DNA of 64,000 nucleotides from BRH-c25 sp012519325 (GTDB lineage Bacteria; Bacillota; Clostridia; Lutisporales; Lutisporaceae): positions 1 through 64,000 of the forward strand of contig JBMNHZ010000008.1 of NCBI GenBank assembly GCA_050950645.1, written 5' to 3'. A program made the position numbers and the translations under genes. Shown piece after piece: positions 26,660 through 35,439 of this stretch (positions within the stretch are counted from its first letter, which is position 1; each line of letters begins with the position of its first letter). The notes beneath the pieces were generated by a model. That model was given only the letters and a program-made list of their open reading frames with translations. It was not told where the DNA came from and did not search any database.

Positions 26660-26678
26660 TTATACTAATCTAGTATAA
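26660..26678. promoter_or_regulatory. Probable TetR operator palindrome
   Basis: A 19-bp palindrome, TTATACTA-ATC-TAGTATAA, lies 33 bp upstream of the regulator start, inside AT-rich promoter sequence. Position and symmetry fit the operator of the TetR gene; binding is inferred. Confidence 0.65.
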
Positions 26679-26744
26679 TATTATAGTACTTCAATTTTAG
26701 TTTTTTTTCAACGGTCTTCCATCAAATTCTGGTATCTACTAAAA

Positions 26745-26790
26745 GAAAAAGGGTATCGCCAAATACTTAACAGTTTTGCGACACCTTCTT
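26745..26790 (-). terminator. Terminator of the glutamine synthetase-like gene
   Basis: On the minus strand GGTGTCGC pairs with GCGATACC and is followed by a T-rich run. Confidence 0.75.
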
Positions 26791-26802
26791 TTGTCTTTTT
26801 GC

Positions 26803-28728
26803 TTATATATCTAATAAGTTCCTTTTATATTCACAATACAGCTCTTTTAATTCATGCATTTTGTCTGCCATTTCCTTCTGAAGCTGGGATAGTGTTGAAT
26901 AGTCATTAATCTTTGCAGCTTCTCTCACTCTAGTGAAGAGTGATTTTGAATTGTATGTGTCTTTCATCAGATATTGCCTCAGATGATCAACCTGTTCCCA
27001 ATAAGTTATATCAAGATCATGGGCTTTCTGTTTGCTGTGGATAGCTCTGCATCTTCTTACAATATCCATATTTTCCGGAAGCAGCCGATTTAGTATCTCC
27101 TTCACCCATCTGTTAGTAACTGCTGTAGTAAAGCTCTTTACAAGCCTTTCATCCAGGACATCACCCTCCATAATTACATTCAGCTTTTCGGGATACTTTA
27201 CAAAATTATGAATATTCTCATATACGGTTGCCGGATGTACTCCAAACAATCTGTTTCTTTCCTCCTGTGAATAATGCTCAAAAACATCCTCTTCACTTCT
27301 ATATGCTCTCCCTTTTTCAAGATAAAAGCCATCGGACTCCGGCATCTTCGATATTTCCTCCTCAAGTTCTGCATTGGTTTTTCCTGATTTGCATACAGCC
27401 TTTATACCGTCAAGCATTGCCTGATAAATTGCAGCAAGTGCAAGATAAGTGTTTGTCAGCGGATTTGGTGATCTGACCTCAAAACGCGTAGCAAGCGGAT
27501 TTTTCATATCTCTGACCAACCCTACAAGAACCGTTCTATTCCTGGATGGTGTTTCAACATCGTGGCCTAATGAACAAACAATGCAAACCGGTGCTTCGAA
27601 ACCGGGCTTAAGTCTGTTAAATGCATCATTGGTGAATGATATAAAAGGATTTACTGCCTCATAGTTTTTCAGCAATCCCATTAAGGCGCCGTATCCAATA
27701 GTGCTTAAGAAGTCCTTTTTCATATCCTGGGGAGTAAACATATTTACAGTTTTGCCGTTCTTGAGCCTTGCAGCCACTCCCACATGAGTATGCTCGCCAT
27801 TTCCCGCAACCCCTTCAATAGGCTTTGCAAGGAAGGTAACATCAAGTCCGTTTTTCCTGAACACTTCCTTGACAATGTATCTTACCCATTTTTCATTGTC
27901 TGCTGTCTGCAGTGCCGTATCATATCTCCAGTCTATCTCCAACTGCTCCATTATATGGGTTAAATTGCCTGTTTCATCAAGTTTCGCCTTGATGCCCCCA
28001 ACCTCTTTATGACCCATTTCCGGTTTAAGATTATACTTATCCATTAAAATAAGCGACTGTTCCAAAGAGGTTCTTACTACTCCCTTGGTTCTTTTCCAAT
28101 ATGACTCCTGAAGTTCCTGGGAAGCTGTAAGGGCTTCCACGTCAGCTTTATCGTTAGGGGTCATAACCCAAAATTCCAGCTCAGTAGCTGAAGTCAGTAG
28201 AATTTCATCAATATCGCCGCTGTTGAATCCAAATTCTTTGCATATAGCCGGGCAATTTCTAAATATTTCCATCAGTGTAGATTTAAAGCGTTCTACTGCA
28301 CGGATAAGAATCGATCTTGAATCCACAAACTTATTGCCGTGCATCAGAAAGGAAGGAATCCTCAAAGTGCCTACAGGCCTTCCCGTCTCATAATCAATAT
28401 TCTCATAATTATAGTCAACAAACCATAGAGAATTGGTATCGGCGACCAAATCCAGTTTCCCGTCATTTAAAGTTGCTATACCTGGGAGCACAACACTTGA
28501 GCCGTCTGTTTGAACAGAACCGTTTAGGAATTCTTCAATATCTTCAAAAAAAGCCCTTATAGGAATTCTTTCATCTGTACTGTTACCGGTAAGGTCTGCA
28601 CCGGCAAGAGACACAAAGCGAATTTCAGGATGACTATTTAATAGGCTTATTAGCTCTTCCCTTTGGTATTCCTGAGGATTAATCACATATAGAATATCAT
28701 TTTTTATCAAATCTGTAAGACTTGTCAT
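26803..28728 (-). CDS. Glutamine synthetase-family protein, divergent long form
   Basis: The 641-residue protein shows glutamine synthetase catalytic-domain hallmarks in order: ATELEFWV (metal-binding Glu), PEMGHKEVGGIKAKL, NGEHTHVGVAA (nucleotide/metal region with His), and FEVRSPNPLTNTYLALAAIYQAMLDG (Arg and C-terminal metal region). It is longer than type I (about 440-470) and closer in size to type III (about 700). A helical C-terminal extension of about 150 residues follows. ATP-dependent amidation of glutamate or a related amine is the family reaction; the true substrate is open. The start at 28728 follows GAGGTGA. It is monocistronic with its own terminator. Confidence 0.85.
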   Translation of the reverse strand: MTSLTDLIKNDILYVINPQEYQREELISLLNSHPEIRFVSLAGADLTGNSTDERIPIRAFFEDIEEFLNGSVQTDGSSVVLPGIATLNDGKLDLVADTNSLWFVDYNYENIDYETGRPVGTLRIPSFLMHGNKFVDSRSILIRAVERFKSTLMEIFRNCPAICKEFGFNSGDIDEILLTSATELEFWVMTPNDKADVEALTASQELQESYWKRTKGVVRTSLEQSLILMDKYNLKPEMGHKEVGGIKAKLDETGNLTHIMEQLEIDWRYDTALQTADNEKWVRYIVKEVFRKNGLDVTFLAKPIEGVAGNGEHTHVGVAARLKNGKTVNMFTPQDMKKDFLSTIGYGALMGLLKNYEAVNPFISFTNDAFNRLKPGFEAPVCIVCSLGHDVETPSRNRTVLVGLVRDMKNPLATRFEVRSPNPLTNTYLALAAIYQAMLDGIKAVCKSGKTNAELEEEISKMPESDGFYLEKGRAYRSEEDVFEHYSQEERNRLFGVHPATVYENIHNFVKYPEKLNVIMEGDVLDERLVKSFTTAVTNRWVKEILNRLLPENMDIVRRCRAIHSKQKAHDLDITYWEQVDHLRQYLMKDTYNSKSLFTRVREAAKINDYSTLSQLQKEMADKMHELKELYCEYKRNLLDI

Positions 28729-28829
28729 TACTATCACCTCTCTTACTTATTTACCGTGTAAAATAAGATTTACTTTATAATAATTAAAAATTATACCACT
28801 ACGAGAATTCAATGTAAATAAAATAGTAA

Positions 28830-28875
28830 AGCAGCATTAATAAAACTTCCTAATATAACCATTAATGCTGCTTAA
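28830..28875 (-). terminator. Terminator of the PLP enzyme gene
   Basis: An 11-bp perfect stem GCAGCATTAAT/ATTAATGCTGC lies directly after the stop codon (minus strand). The tail on that strand is T-poor but AT-rich. Confidence 0.7.
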
Positions 28876-28881
28876 TTTTTT

Positions 28882-30174
28882 CTATAAACTTATGCATCCT
28901 TTACTTGCCAGATTCTGCAGAGTATGTATCAATCCTATTTTTACGTGTTCAAAGGTCACTCCCCCCTGCAAATATGCAATATATGGGGGCCTCAAGGGTG
29001 CGTCCGCACTAAGCTCAATAGATGCTCCCTGCACAAATCCTCCGGCAGCCATAATGACTTGATCGTTGTAACCCGGCATATCCCAGGGTTCAGGATTCAC
29101 AAATGAATCAACCGGAGAGCCTTTTTGTATGCCTTGGCAAAAAGCTATAAGCGCATCTCTGTTATTAAACTTGATAGCCTGAATAATGTCACTTCTTTTC
29201 GAATTATATTCAGGATTGACTTCAAAGCCCAATTTGGAAAACAGCCTTGAGCAGAATACCGCCCCTTTGACTGCCTCAGATACTATATGGGGAGCAATAA
29301 ACAAGCCCTGGAATAAGAGTCTGTTAATTCCCAGGGTAGCACCGCAATCCTTTCCTATACCGGGAGCTATAAGTCTATTGGCAGCCAATTCCACCAAATC
29401 TGCCCTTCCACACACATACCCCCCGGTTGGAGCAATGCTCCCTCCTGGATTTTTAATCAGCGAACCTGCTATTATATCCGCACCTGCCTCCGTAGGCTCT
29501 TTGAAATCAAGAAATTCTCCGTAACAATTGTCAACCATACAGATTATATCCGGATTCATTATCTTAATAAATTTAATTGTGTACTCAATGTCTTCCAGAG
29601 TCATTGACGGCTTCCAGGAATATCCCAGAGACCTTTGTATCATTATCATTCTGGTCTTCTCGCCTATATTCTTTCTTAACACGTTATAGTTTATTTTCCC
29701 TGCTGAAGTAAGCTCTATCTGTTTGTAATTTACACCCATTTCACTGAGGCATCCGGGCGGCTGGTTATCAATTCCGATAATATCCTCCAAAGTATCATAT
29801 GGCTTTCCCGTAACTGAGATAAGCTCATCGCCGGGCCTTAATATACCAAAGAGACAAAGGGCCAATGCATGGGTACCCGATACTATTTGAGGCCTTACAA
29901 GAGCATCCTCACAGCCGAATATCTCCGAATATACCTTCTCAAGCGCTTCACGCCCCACATCTCCGTAGCCATATCCGGTGGAACAATTGAAATGCATATC
30001 GCTTATTCTATGCTTCTGCATTGCGGCAAGAACCTTGTATTGATTAAACTCACATATCTCATCAATTTTTTGAAACTGCTCCGAAACTTCCTCTTCGGTG
30101 GAAACGCACAAATCTATTATTTTTTTGCTGATGTTCAGCTTGTTGATCAGATAGTCTATTGTTTTATAATGCAT
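28882..30174 (-). CDS. PLP-dependent protein of the aluminium-resistance / methionine gamma-lyase-like family (YnbB-like)
   Basis: The 430-residue fold-type I PLP enzyme is of the group annotated as aluminium resistance protein or YnbB. Landmarks are STGYGYGDVGREALE near the N-terminus, VRPQIVSGTHALALCLFG (cofactor phosphate region), VDNCYGEF (Asp binding the pyridine N) and AGSLIKNPGGSIAPTGGY (Schiff-base Lys). It lies near hfq in many Firmicutes; here an ISLre2 element separates them. The substrate is not established, and a C-S lyase reaction on a sulfur amino acid is the family inference. Confidence 0.9.
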   Translation of the reverse strand: MHYKTIDYLINKLNISKKIIDLCVSTEEEVSEQFQKIDEICEFNQYKVLAAMQKHRISDMHFNCSTGYGYGDVGREALEKVYSEIFGCEDALVRPQIVSGTHALALCLFGILRPGDELISVTGKPYDTLEDIIGIDNQPPGCLSEMGVNYKQIELTSAGKINYNVLRKNIGEKTRMIMIQRSLGYSWKPSMTLEDIEYTIKFIKIMNPDIICMVDNCYGEFLDFKEPTEAGADIIAGSLIKNPGGSIAPTGGYVCGRADLVELAANRLIAPGIGKDCGATLGINRLLFQGLFIAPHIVSEAVKGAVFCSRLFSKLGFEVNPEYNSKRSDIIQAIKFNNRDALIAFCQGIQKGSPVDSFVNPEPWDMPGYNDQVIMAAGGFVQGASIELSADAPLRPPYIAYLQGGVTFEHVKIGLIHTLQNLASKGCISL

Positions 30175-30345
30175 TATATTACCTTCTTTTCTTCTTTAAT
30201 ATCAATTCTGCCTAATATGAACTGCAATTATTTTATCATACTTTGAATAACAAGACAACGCACCTAAAACATGAGTTACTGTCAAGTAAATGTTGGCAAC
30301 TTTCCTTCATACAAATTTTTTGTAAATGTATTTGTAAATTTGATC

Positions 30346-30500
30346 GCATTTATTCCACGTTCCTATTGACATGGGGACCCCTGTACCCTCTGGACTCCTG
30401 TTTTTAGGCGGAATTAGCCTATATTTTATGCGTCTTTCCGCCGCCAAGATTTTACCAGAGGGTACCACCCCATGTAAATAGGCTTTCGCGGCATAAACGC
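30346..30500. repeat. IS-carried long imperfect hairpin, copy B
   Basis: Copy B lies 14 bp beyond the ISLre2 transposase stop. Its outer arms are GCATTTATTCCACG and CGCGGCATAAACGC. The inner stems are CCTATTGACATGGGG/CCCCATGTAAATAGG (14 of 15 paired), ACCCTCTGG/CCAGAGGGT and GGCGGAA/TTCCGCC. The left arm and the 16-nt GCTTTCGCGGCATAAA are identical to copy A inside an IS256. Confidence 0.75.
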
Positions 30501-30514
30501 TATGTTTAGTTATA

Positions 30515-31969
30515 TTACCTATAGACTAAATCGGTGAAATTTCTCATGTCAAACATGCTGCGTATTGCTTTCCTCCCATTGGTAACTGGATAATTCGTAA
30601 ATGGTCTTTGCCCCTTGTGTATATTCCCGTCTTTACCTTTCCCGTCTTTTTTAGGAGCTTTCGATGCACTTAGTATCTGAATTATCTCCGCAGTTTTTTC
30701 TTCCGGTAATACAATCTTTGAAAACCTTTCAACAACCTCATTTAATCGTTTACTCGCCTTGGCAGCTAATAACTTACCTAAATTATTAGCTCCTTCGATA
30801 CTCCAGCTTGCTTTACGATGTTTCATCCTCTGGGATATTATGTCACATATGTGATGTTCCATAGTCCCGAGATTGCGGTACTCTATCCCTAAAGGGGGCT
30901 TTGGAATATCTAACCCTCTTTCCTGGTAAGGTATTAAGCCGTCTCGGTTTTCTTTAAAATATGAGTATAATCCCTTAAGCTTCTTTTGCTCTTTTTCGTC
31001 TTCTGCATTATTTACTAATCCCGCAATATATGTTAAAGTCTCATTAATTTCGTTGTTATTCAAAAGTTTTAGTATGGCTTTTCTTTGTTCCGCATCCCTT
31101 ACACTTTTCAGTATTGCCTTATTTTTATGGAAAGGATCAAGCTGATAATGTACTGTATCATCTATACCATGCTTTATCCAGTCAGCTCCGTCACCATTAA
31201 GTATCCTCATTTGTATCTCATCGACATTGTATTCCATTGCTATCATTGCTTCTTTTATTCTGTAAAACTCAGATATATCTTCAAAGCCTGCACAGGCTAC
31301 TTTATTTACCAGTTCGTATCTATTCTTGCTGACTTCTTTCCAGCCTTCATATGCTACGGCTACTTTCATTTCAAGCTTCTTGCCTGACTTCGGGCGGTCC
31401 TTCCCTTGTATATTTATATATACCCCGTCTGCCTCTTCAAAAAGAACCGGAACTTCCTTTTCCCCACACAATTGATTCTTCTCTGCTGCTTTAGCCAGTT
31501 CGGTTTCACTTTCTTTTACCTTTTGCCCTAAAGCTTGAACCACATTCCATACACCGCCATGGCTGATACTTTGTCCCGTTAGCTCAGTTATATTATCTGC
31601 AGCATTACGGTAAGATGTTATGCTGGCGTTTTCTACTATCTTTTCCGCCAGGTTTGTCGATATCAGCCCTATCGTATCGAATCCCAAAAGTTCATCCAAC
31701 AAATATATAAATGATTTTCTGCCTTCATCATCTTTACTTTCATAAATTACACGGGAAAATTCGACTTCTCCCATAAGGGTTTTTATTGATGTGTCCCTCC
31801 CTCCTCTATGTCTATATTTTGATTTATCTCTTTCTTCTGCAAGCCTCTTATCCATTGCTTCTAAAACACTTTTAAGAATTTCGCGAGCTATCTGGCATCC
31901 ATAAGCATAAATTTCCTTTTCTAACCTATTGAATGATAAATCCTTTTCATTTACAATTATATCAATCAT
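30515..31969 (-). CDS. ISLre2-family transposase (UPF0236)
   Basis: The 484-residue protein of the UPF0236 group has been recognised as the ISLre2 transposase. Visible family features are KYRHRGGRDTSIKTLMGEVEFSR, SISHGGVWNVVQALG, EADGVYINIQGKDR (likely catalytic acidic region), LNGDGADWIK and the basic tail. The frame is intact. The start at 31969 follows AGGAG. The second copy at 40 kb retains about two thirds of it with high similarity. Confidence 0.93.
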   Translation of the reverse strand: MIDIIVNEKDLSFNRLEKEIYAYGCQIAREILKSVLEAMDKRLAEERDKSKYRHRGGRDTSIKTLMGEVEFSRVIYESKDDEGRKSFIYLLDELLGFDTIGLISTNLAEKIVENASITSYRNAADNITELTGQSISHGGVWNVVQALGQKVKESETELAKAAEKNQLCGEKEVPVLFEEADGVYINIQGKDRPKSGKKLEMKVAVAYEGWKEVSKNRYELVNKVACAGFEDISEFYRIKEAMIAMEYNVDEIQMRILNGDGADWIKHGIDDTVHYQLDPFHKNKAILKSVRDAEQRKAILKLLNNNEINETLTYIAGLVNNAEDEKEQKKLKGLYSYFKENRDGLIPYQERGLDIPKPPLGIEYRNLGTMEHHICDIISQRMKHRKASWSIEGANNLGKLLAAKASKRLNEVVERFSKIVLPEEKTAEIIQILSASKAPKKDGKGKDGNIHKGQRPFTNYPVTNGRKAIRSMFDMRNFTDLVYR

Positions 31970-32224
31970 ACAAATCACTCCTGTCTATGTTTTCTTAGCA
32001 ATTACATTTTACAGTTTGATTTGTATGATGGGAAGGGGTTTTTGCCTCTTCCTTTTATTTTTGCCAATTATTTTGCCAATGAAAATTATACTCTAAGAAA
32101 ACATGATACTGCTAAAGGAGTATTTCACTTCAGAAGAAGATTGATGCGACGCAACTATCAATTTGCAGTCTTACTCAAAGAGCAATAACCTTGTATACCG
32201 ATTCGCACGACATTGACTTTGGAC

Positions 32225-32290
32225 AGGAGGACACGGGGAGGACACGGGGACGTTTCCCCGTGTCCACGCGAAACGTCCCCGTGTCCTCCT
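32225..32290. repeat. GC-rich inverted repeat of the GGACACGGGGACGTTTC type, copy 1
   Basis: The 18-nt arm AGGACACGGGGACGTTTC is perfectly complementary to GAAACGTCCCCGTGTCCT, with an extra tandem GGACACGGGG on the left. It is much richer in GC than its surroundings. A related repeat lies at 39.5 kb. Similar short palindromes are scattered in intergenic DNA of several Firmicutes genomes (general knowledge). Confidence 0.8.
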
Positions 32291-32295
32291 AAAGT

Positions 32296-32340
32296 GAAAA
32301 AGAGTATCGCTAACTTATCAAAGTCAGAGATACTCTTTAT
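32296..32340 (-). terminator. Terminator of the miaB-hfq gene block
   Basis: A stem AGAGTATC/GATACTCT with an 18-20 nt loop is followed on the minus strand by TTTTTCAC, downstream of hfq. Confidence 0.75.
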
Positions 32341-32374
32341 GTTACAAAAGCAATTATTTGGGTATGTTATCCGC

Positions 32375-32611
32375 CTACCTGTTATCACTGAAAGCAAAAT
32401 TAATTGGTTTTATGGGTATAATAGTTGATATTGCATGTTTATAGACAAGCTGCTGTTTCCCCTCATTATCCAGCACTATTGTATAATTATCGAAGCCCCT
32501 GACATTTCCTCTAAGCTGGAATCCGTTCATCAGGTAGATTGTAATAGTTATGTGTTCTTTCCTGACCTGGTTTAAAAACAAATCCTGAAGATTTATGTTC
32601 ACCTTGTTCAT
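32375..32611 (-). CDS. hfq: RNA chaperone Hfq
   Basis: The 78-residue Sm-like protein forms a hexamer that binds U- and A-rich RNA. Sm1 (LQDLFLNQVRKEHITITIYLMNGFQLRGNVRGFDNYTIVL) and Sm2 (QQLVYKHAISTIIP, with the YKHA motif) are complete. It lacks the long Gram-negative C-terminal tail, as usual in Firmicutes. The start at 32611 follows GGAGG. It follows miaA, the common order in Clostridia, and is followed by a terminator. Confidence 0.97.
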   Translation of the reverse strand: MNKVNINLQDLFLNQVRKEHITITIYLMNGFQLRGNVRGFDNYTIVLDNEGKQQLVYKHAISTIIPIKPINFAFSDNR

Positions 32612-32691
32612 CCAATTCCCCTCCAAAATAAAATAAGCAAATACCAAGTATATATATATTTATATTATTATATATTTATTAGTTATTTATT

Positions 32692-33636
32692 CTATATTAA
32701 AGGAATTTTTCCTGCAATATACCTAATAATATTTTCTACAAGGACTTCCTTTCTATAGAAGATGTCAATATGGACCCAGTTTACTCTCTTATCCCCCCTG
32801 AACCAGGTCAGCTGCCTTTTGGCATAATGCCTGGTATCTCTTTTCAATACCCTCACCGCTTCTTCCTTCGTAATTAGTCCATGCAAATAATCCGCAATCT
32901 CCTTGTACCCCAGTGATTGCATCGAATTGAGCTCTCTGTTGTATCCCATTTTAAGAAGCCCTTCCACCTCTTCTATCAATCCGGATGCTATCATTTTATC
33001 CACCCGGTGGTCTATCCTTTCATAAAGCTTTTGCCTGTCCATCGTCAGTGAAATATATGCGTATTGATACCTTGGAGGCTGTTTACGGGATTCCTCTTGA
33101 AAGTATGAAATAGGCCTGCCGGTATGTTTATAGACCTCAAGTGCCCTGATTACTCTTCTCAAATCATTCGGATGAATCCTCTCATAAGCTTCAGGGTCAA
33201 CGGCTTCAAGCTTGGAATGAACATATGCAGAGCCCTTTTGAACAGCTAGTTCCTTCATTTCCTTCCTGAACTTCTCATCGCAAATGGAGTCTGTAAAATC
33301 CAGATTATTAAGCAGTGAGTTAATATATAGTCCTGTTCCTCCTGTAATTATCGGCAGCTTGCCTCTTTCTCCGATATCCTTTATATACAATTCCGCCCTT
33401 TCTTTGAAATGTGCTACGCTGAAGTCCATATCAGGAGTAACTTCATCTATCATATAATGCCTTATGCCCTGCATTTCGTCCTCACTAAGCTTTGCCGTGC
33501 CTATATCCATATATTTATAAACCTGCGCAGAGTCTGCCGATATTATCTCACCGCATAGGCTCCTTGCCAGAGCGAGAGATATTTCGGTCTTCCCCACGGC
33601 CGTTGGTCCTGCGAGTATGCAAATTTTAGGCAGCAA
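32692..33636 (-). CDS. miaA: tRNA dimethylallyltransferase MiaA
   Basis: The 314-residue enzyme transfers a dimethylallyl group to N6 of A37 in tRNAs reading U-starting codons. Motifs are the P-loop GPTAVGKTEISLA, SADSAQVYKYMDIGTAK, the DFSVAHFKERA region and GGTGLYINSLL. The C-terminal part holds YAKRQLTWFRGD. Its product is the substrate of MiaB, encoded upstream in the same block. The mutL stop lies 21 bp before its start, so it belongs to the same transcript. Confidence 0.97.
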   Translation of the reverse strand: MLPKICILAGPTAVGKTEISLALARSLCGEIISADSAQVYKYMDIGTAKLSEDEMQGIRHYMIDEVTPDMDFSVAHFKERAELYIKDIGERGKLPIITGGTGLYINSLLNNLDFTDSICDEKFRKEMKELAVQKGSAYVHSKLEAVDPEAYERIHPNDLRRVIRALEVYKHTGRPISYFQEESRKQPPRYQYAYISLTMDRQKLYERIDHRVDKMIASGLIEEVEGLLKMGYNRELNSMQSLGYKEIADYLHGLITKEEAVRVLKRDTRHYAKRQLTWFRGDKRVNWVHIDIFYRKEVLVENIIRYIAGKIPLI

Positions 33637-33656
33637 TTTCTCAACACCTCTGAAGT

Positions 33657-35423
33657 TTATACTATTCTTTTGAACTTTTTCTCAAGCTCATATTTACTCA
33701 TCGTTATTATTGTTGGCCTCCCATGCGGGCAGGTATAGGGCTGGCTTGTATTCATCAGCCTTTCCAGCAGTACGCTTATTTCTTCCGGTGTTATTGTATC
33801 CCCTGCCTTAATCGAGTTCTTGCATGCCATGCTGATTATTATACTTTCCAAGGGTGAAGATGTGCTGGAGCCCGATTCCTTGATAGAATCAAGTATATTA
33901 TTGAAAAATTCCCCGGTACAAGGCTCGCCCATTAGTATCGGCACTGCTCTTATTGCAAGAGTGCCTTCTCCGAACCACTCTATTTCAAAGCCCAGGTTCT
34001 GAAATATCAGGCTGTTTTCTACATACAGCACCTTTTCTGCAGGGCTTAATTCAATTATTATAGGCATCATAAGCTCCTGTACGGAAATACTCTTTTCGTT
34101 ATACTTCTCCTTTATATATTCAAACATTATTCTTTCATGGGCTGCATGCTGGTCTATCAGGTAAAAGACATCATCCTTCTGTCCCAGTATATATGTGCCG
34201 AAAAGCTGTCCTATTATGCTTATTTGATTGTTGAACTGATTTCTGTGAGCCTCCGGCTTCCTGTCATAATCATACTGCTTCTTATAGCTCTCAATCTGCG
34301 GAGCAGCAGCCTCCTTTCCGAAAGAAAGCTGGTCGAAGGACACCTGTGGCGGTTGGTAGGAATTCCTGTTTTCAAAAGCGGCCGGCGGTATCTCCTGAGA
34401 TTCCGGCATATTCTCCAAGTATTCATATATCAGGCTGCTGCTGCTAAGGCAGTTTTTTACTGCCAGATACAGAGTATTGAAAACAGCCCTTTCATCTGAA
34501 AATTTTACCTCCTGCTTTGTCGGATGCACATTTACATCTGTCATTTCTGATTTTATATTTATATTAATAATGCTAAATGGATAGCGGTTATTCATAAGCA
34601 GGGTTTTATATGCCTGCTTCACTGCTTCCGACAGCATTCTGTTCTTTATATATCTATTGTTTACGGAAAAGGTCATATACGTGGAATTGCCTCTTGCAAT
34701 TTCAGGCTTTCCAATATACCCCTCTATGGATATAATATCATTTGAATACTCTAAAAGAAGCATTGCTCCTGCAATGTTCTTTCCATATATGCAGAGAATT
34801 ACTGAAAGCAAATCGCCGTTTCCGGGGGTATGCAGTACAACTTTATTGTTTACTGTGAGCTTCATGGATATTCCGGTGTTTGTCATAGCCAGCTTTTCAA
34901 TTATATCAACTATGGCACCCTGCTCAGAGATATCGCTTTTTAAGAACTTCAACCTTGCCGGTGTATTGAAGAACAGATTTCTAACCGTAACACTTGTACC
35001 CGTAGGATAACCAACGCTTTTATTCTGCACAAGCTTTCCGCCCTTGATAATCACATGGCTTCCGGATGCATCCTCTTCCGCCTTTGTTAATAGTTCCACC
35101 TCAGCTACAGCAGCAATGCTTGCCATAGCCTCTCCACGGAAACCCAGGGTGCTTATTCCCCCAATGTCTCCGGAGTCATTTATTTTGCTGGTTGCATGCC
35201 TGAAAAATACCTGCTCCGTGTCCTCCTTCATTATACCGCAGCCGTTGTCAGATACATTTATATAGCTTTTCCCGCCTTCCTGTATCTCAATGCTGATAGC
35301 TGTCGCCCCTGCATCTATAGAGTTTTCCACCAGCTCCTTCACTATGGAAGCAGGCCTTTCTATCACTTCACCTGCTGCAATTTTATTAATTGTTTCTTCA
35401 TCAAGAATGTGTATTTTCCCCAT
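33657..35423 (-). CDS. mutL: DNA mismatch repair protein MutL
   Basis: The 588-residue GHKL ATPase has ATP-binding motifs NSIDAGAT, DNGCGI, TLGFRGEAL-type (STLGFRGEAMASI) and a KSD-like loop. The C-terminal dimer domain carries the endonuclease signature DQHAAHERIMFEY, and ACKNSIKAG and CPHGRPT confirm a nicking-type MutL, normal in bacteria without MutH. The start at 35423 follows GGGAG. It lies 17 bp after mutS. Confidence 0.97.
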   Translation of the reverse strand: MGKIHILDEETINKIAAGEVIERPASIVKELVENSIDAGATAISIEIQEGGKSYINVSDNGCGIMKEDTEQVFFRHATSKINDSGDIGGISTLGFRGEAMASIAAVAEVELLTKAEEDASGSHVIIKGGKLVQNKSVGYPTGTSVTVRNLFFNTPARLKFLKSDISEQGAIVDIIEKLAMTNTGISMKLTVNNKVVLHTPGNGDLLSVILCIYGKNIAGAMLLLEYSNDIISIEGYIGKPEIARGNSTYMTFSVNNRYIKNRMLSEAVKQAYKTLLMNNRYPFSIININIKSEMTDVNVHPTKQEVKFSDERAVFNTLYLAVKNCLSSSSLIYEYLENMPESQEIPPAAFENRNSYQPPQVSFDQLSFGKEAAAPQIESYKKQYDYDRKPEAHRNQFNNQISIIGQLFGTYILGQKDDVFYLIDQHAAHERIMFEYIKEKYNEKSISVQELMMPIIIELSPAEKVLYVENSLIFQNLGFEIEWFGEGTLAIRAVPILMGEPCTGEFFNNILDSIKESGSSTSSPLESIIISMACKNSIKAGDTITPEEISVLLERLMNTSQPYTCPHGRPTIITMSKYELEKKFKRIV

Positions 35424-35439
35424 ATTATTATCTCCCATA

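Larger units (their letters stand above)
30275..32097 (-). mobile_element. ISLre2-family insertion sequence, intact copy
   Basis: The 1823-bp element is bounded by a perfect 9-bp target duplication AAAACATGA (30266-30274 and 32098-32106). The ends share the inverted pattern xTTAxxGT...TTGGCAA. It carries one UPF0236/ISLre2 transposase and, beyond its stop codon, a 155-nt structured block. It inserted between the PLP enzyme gene and hfq. Confidence 0.93.

Noticed and set aside
32158..32428. Plus- and minus-strand frames over the GC-rich palindrome
   Set aside because: They consist of translated inverted repeat (Pro/Arg/Gly-rich) and the end of hfq; no start signals.
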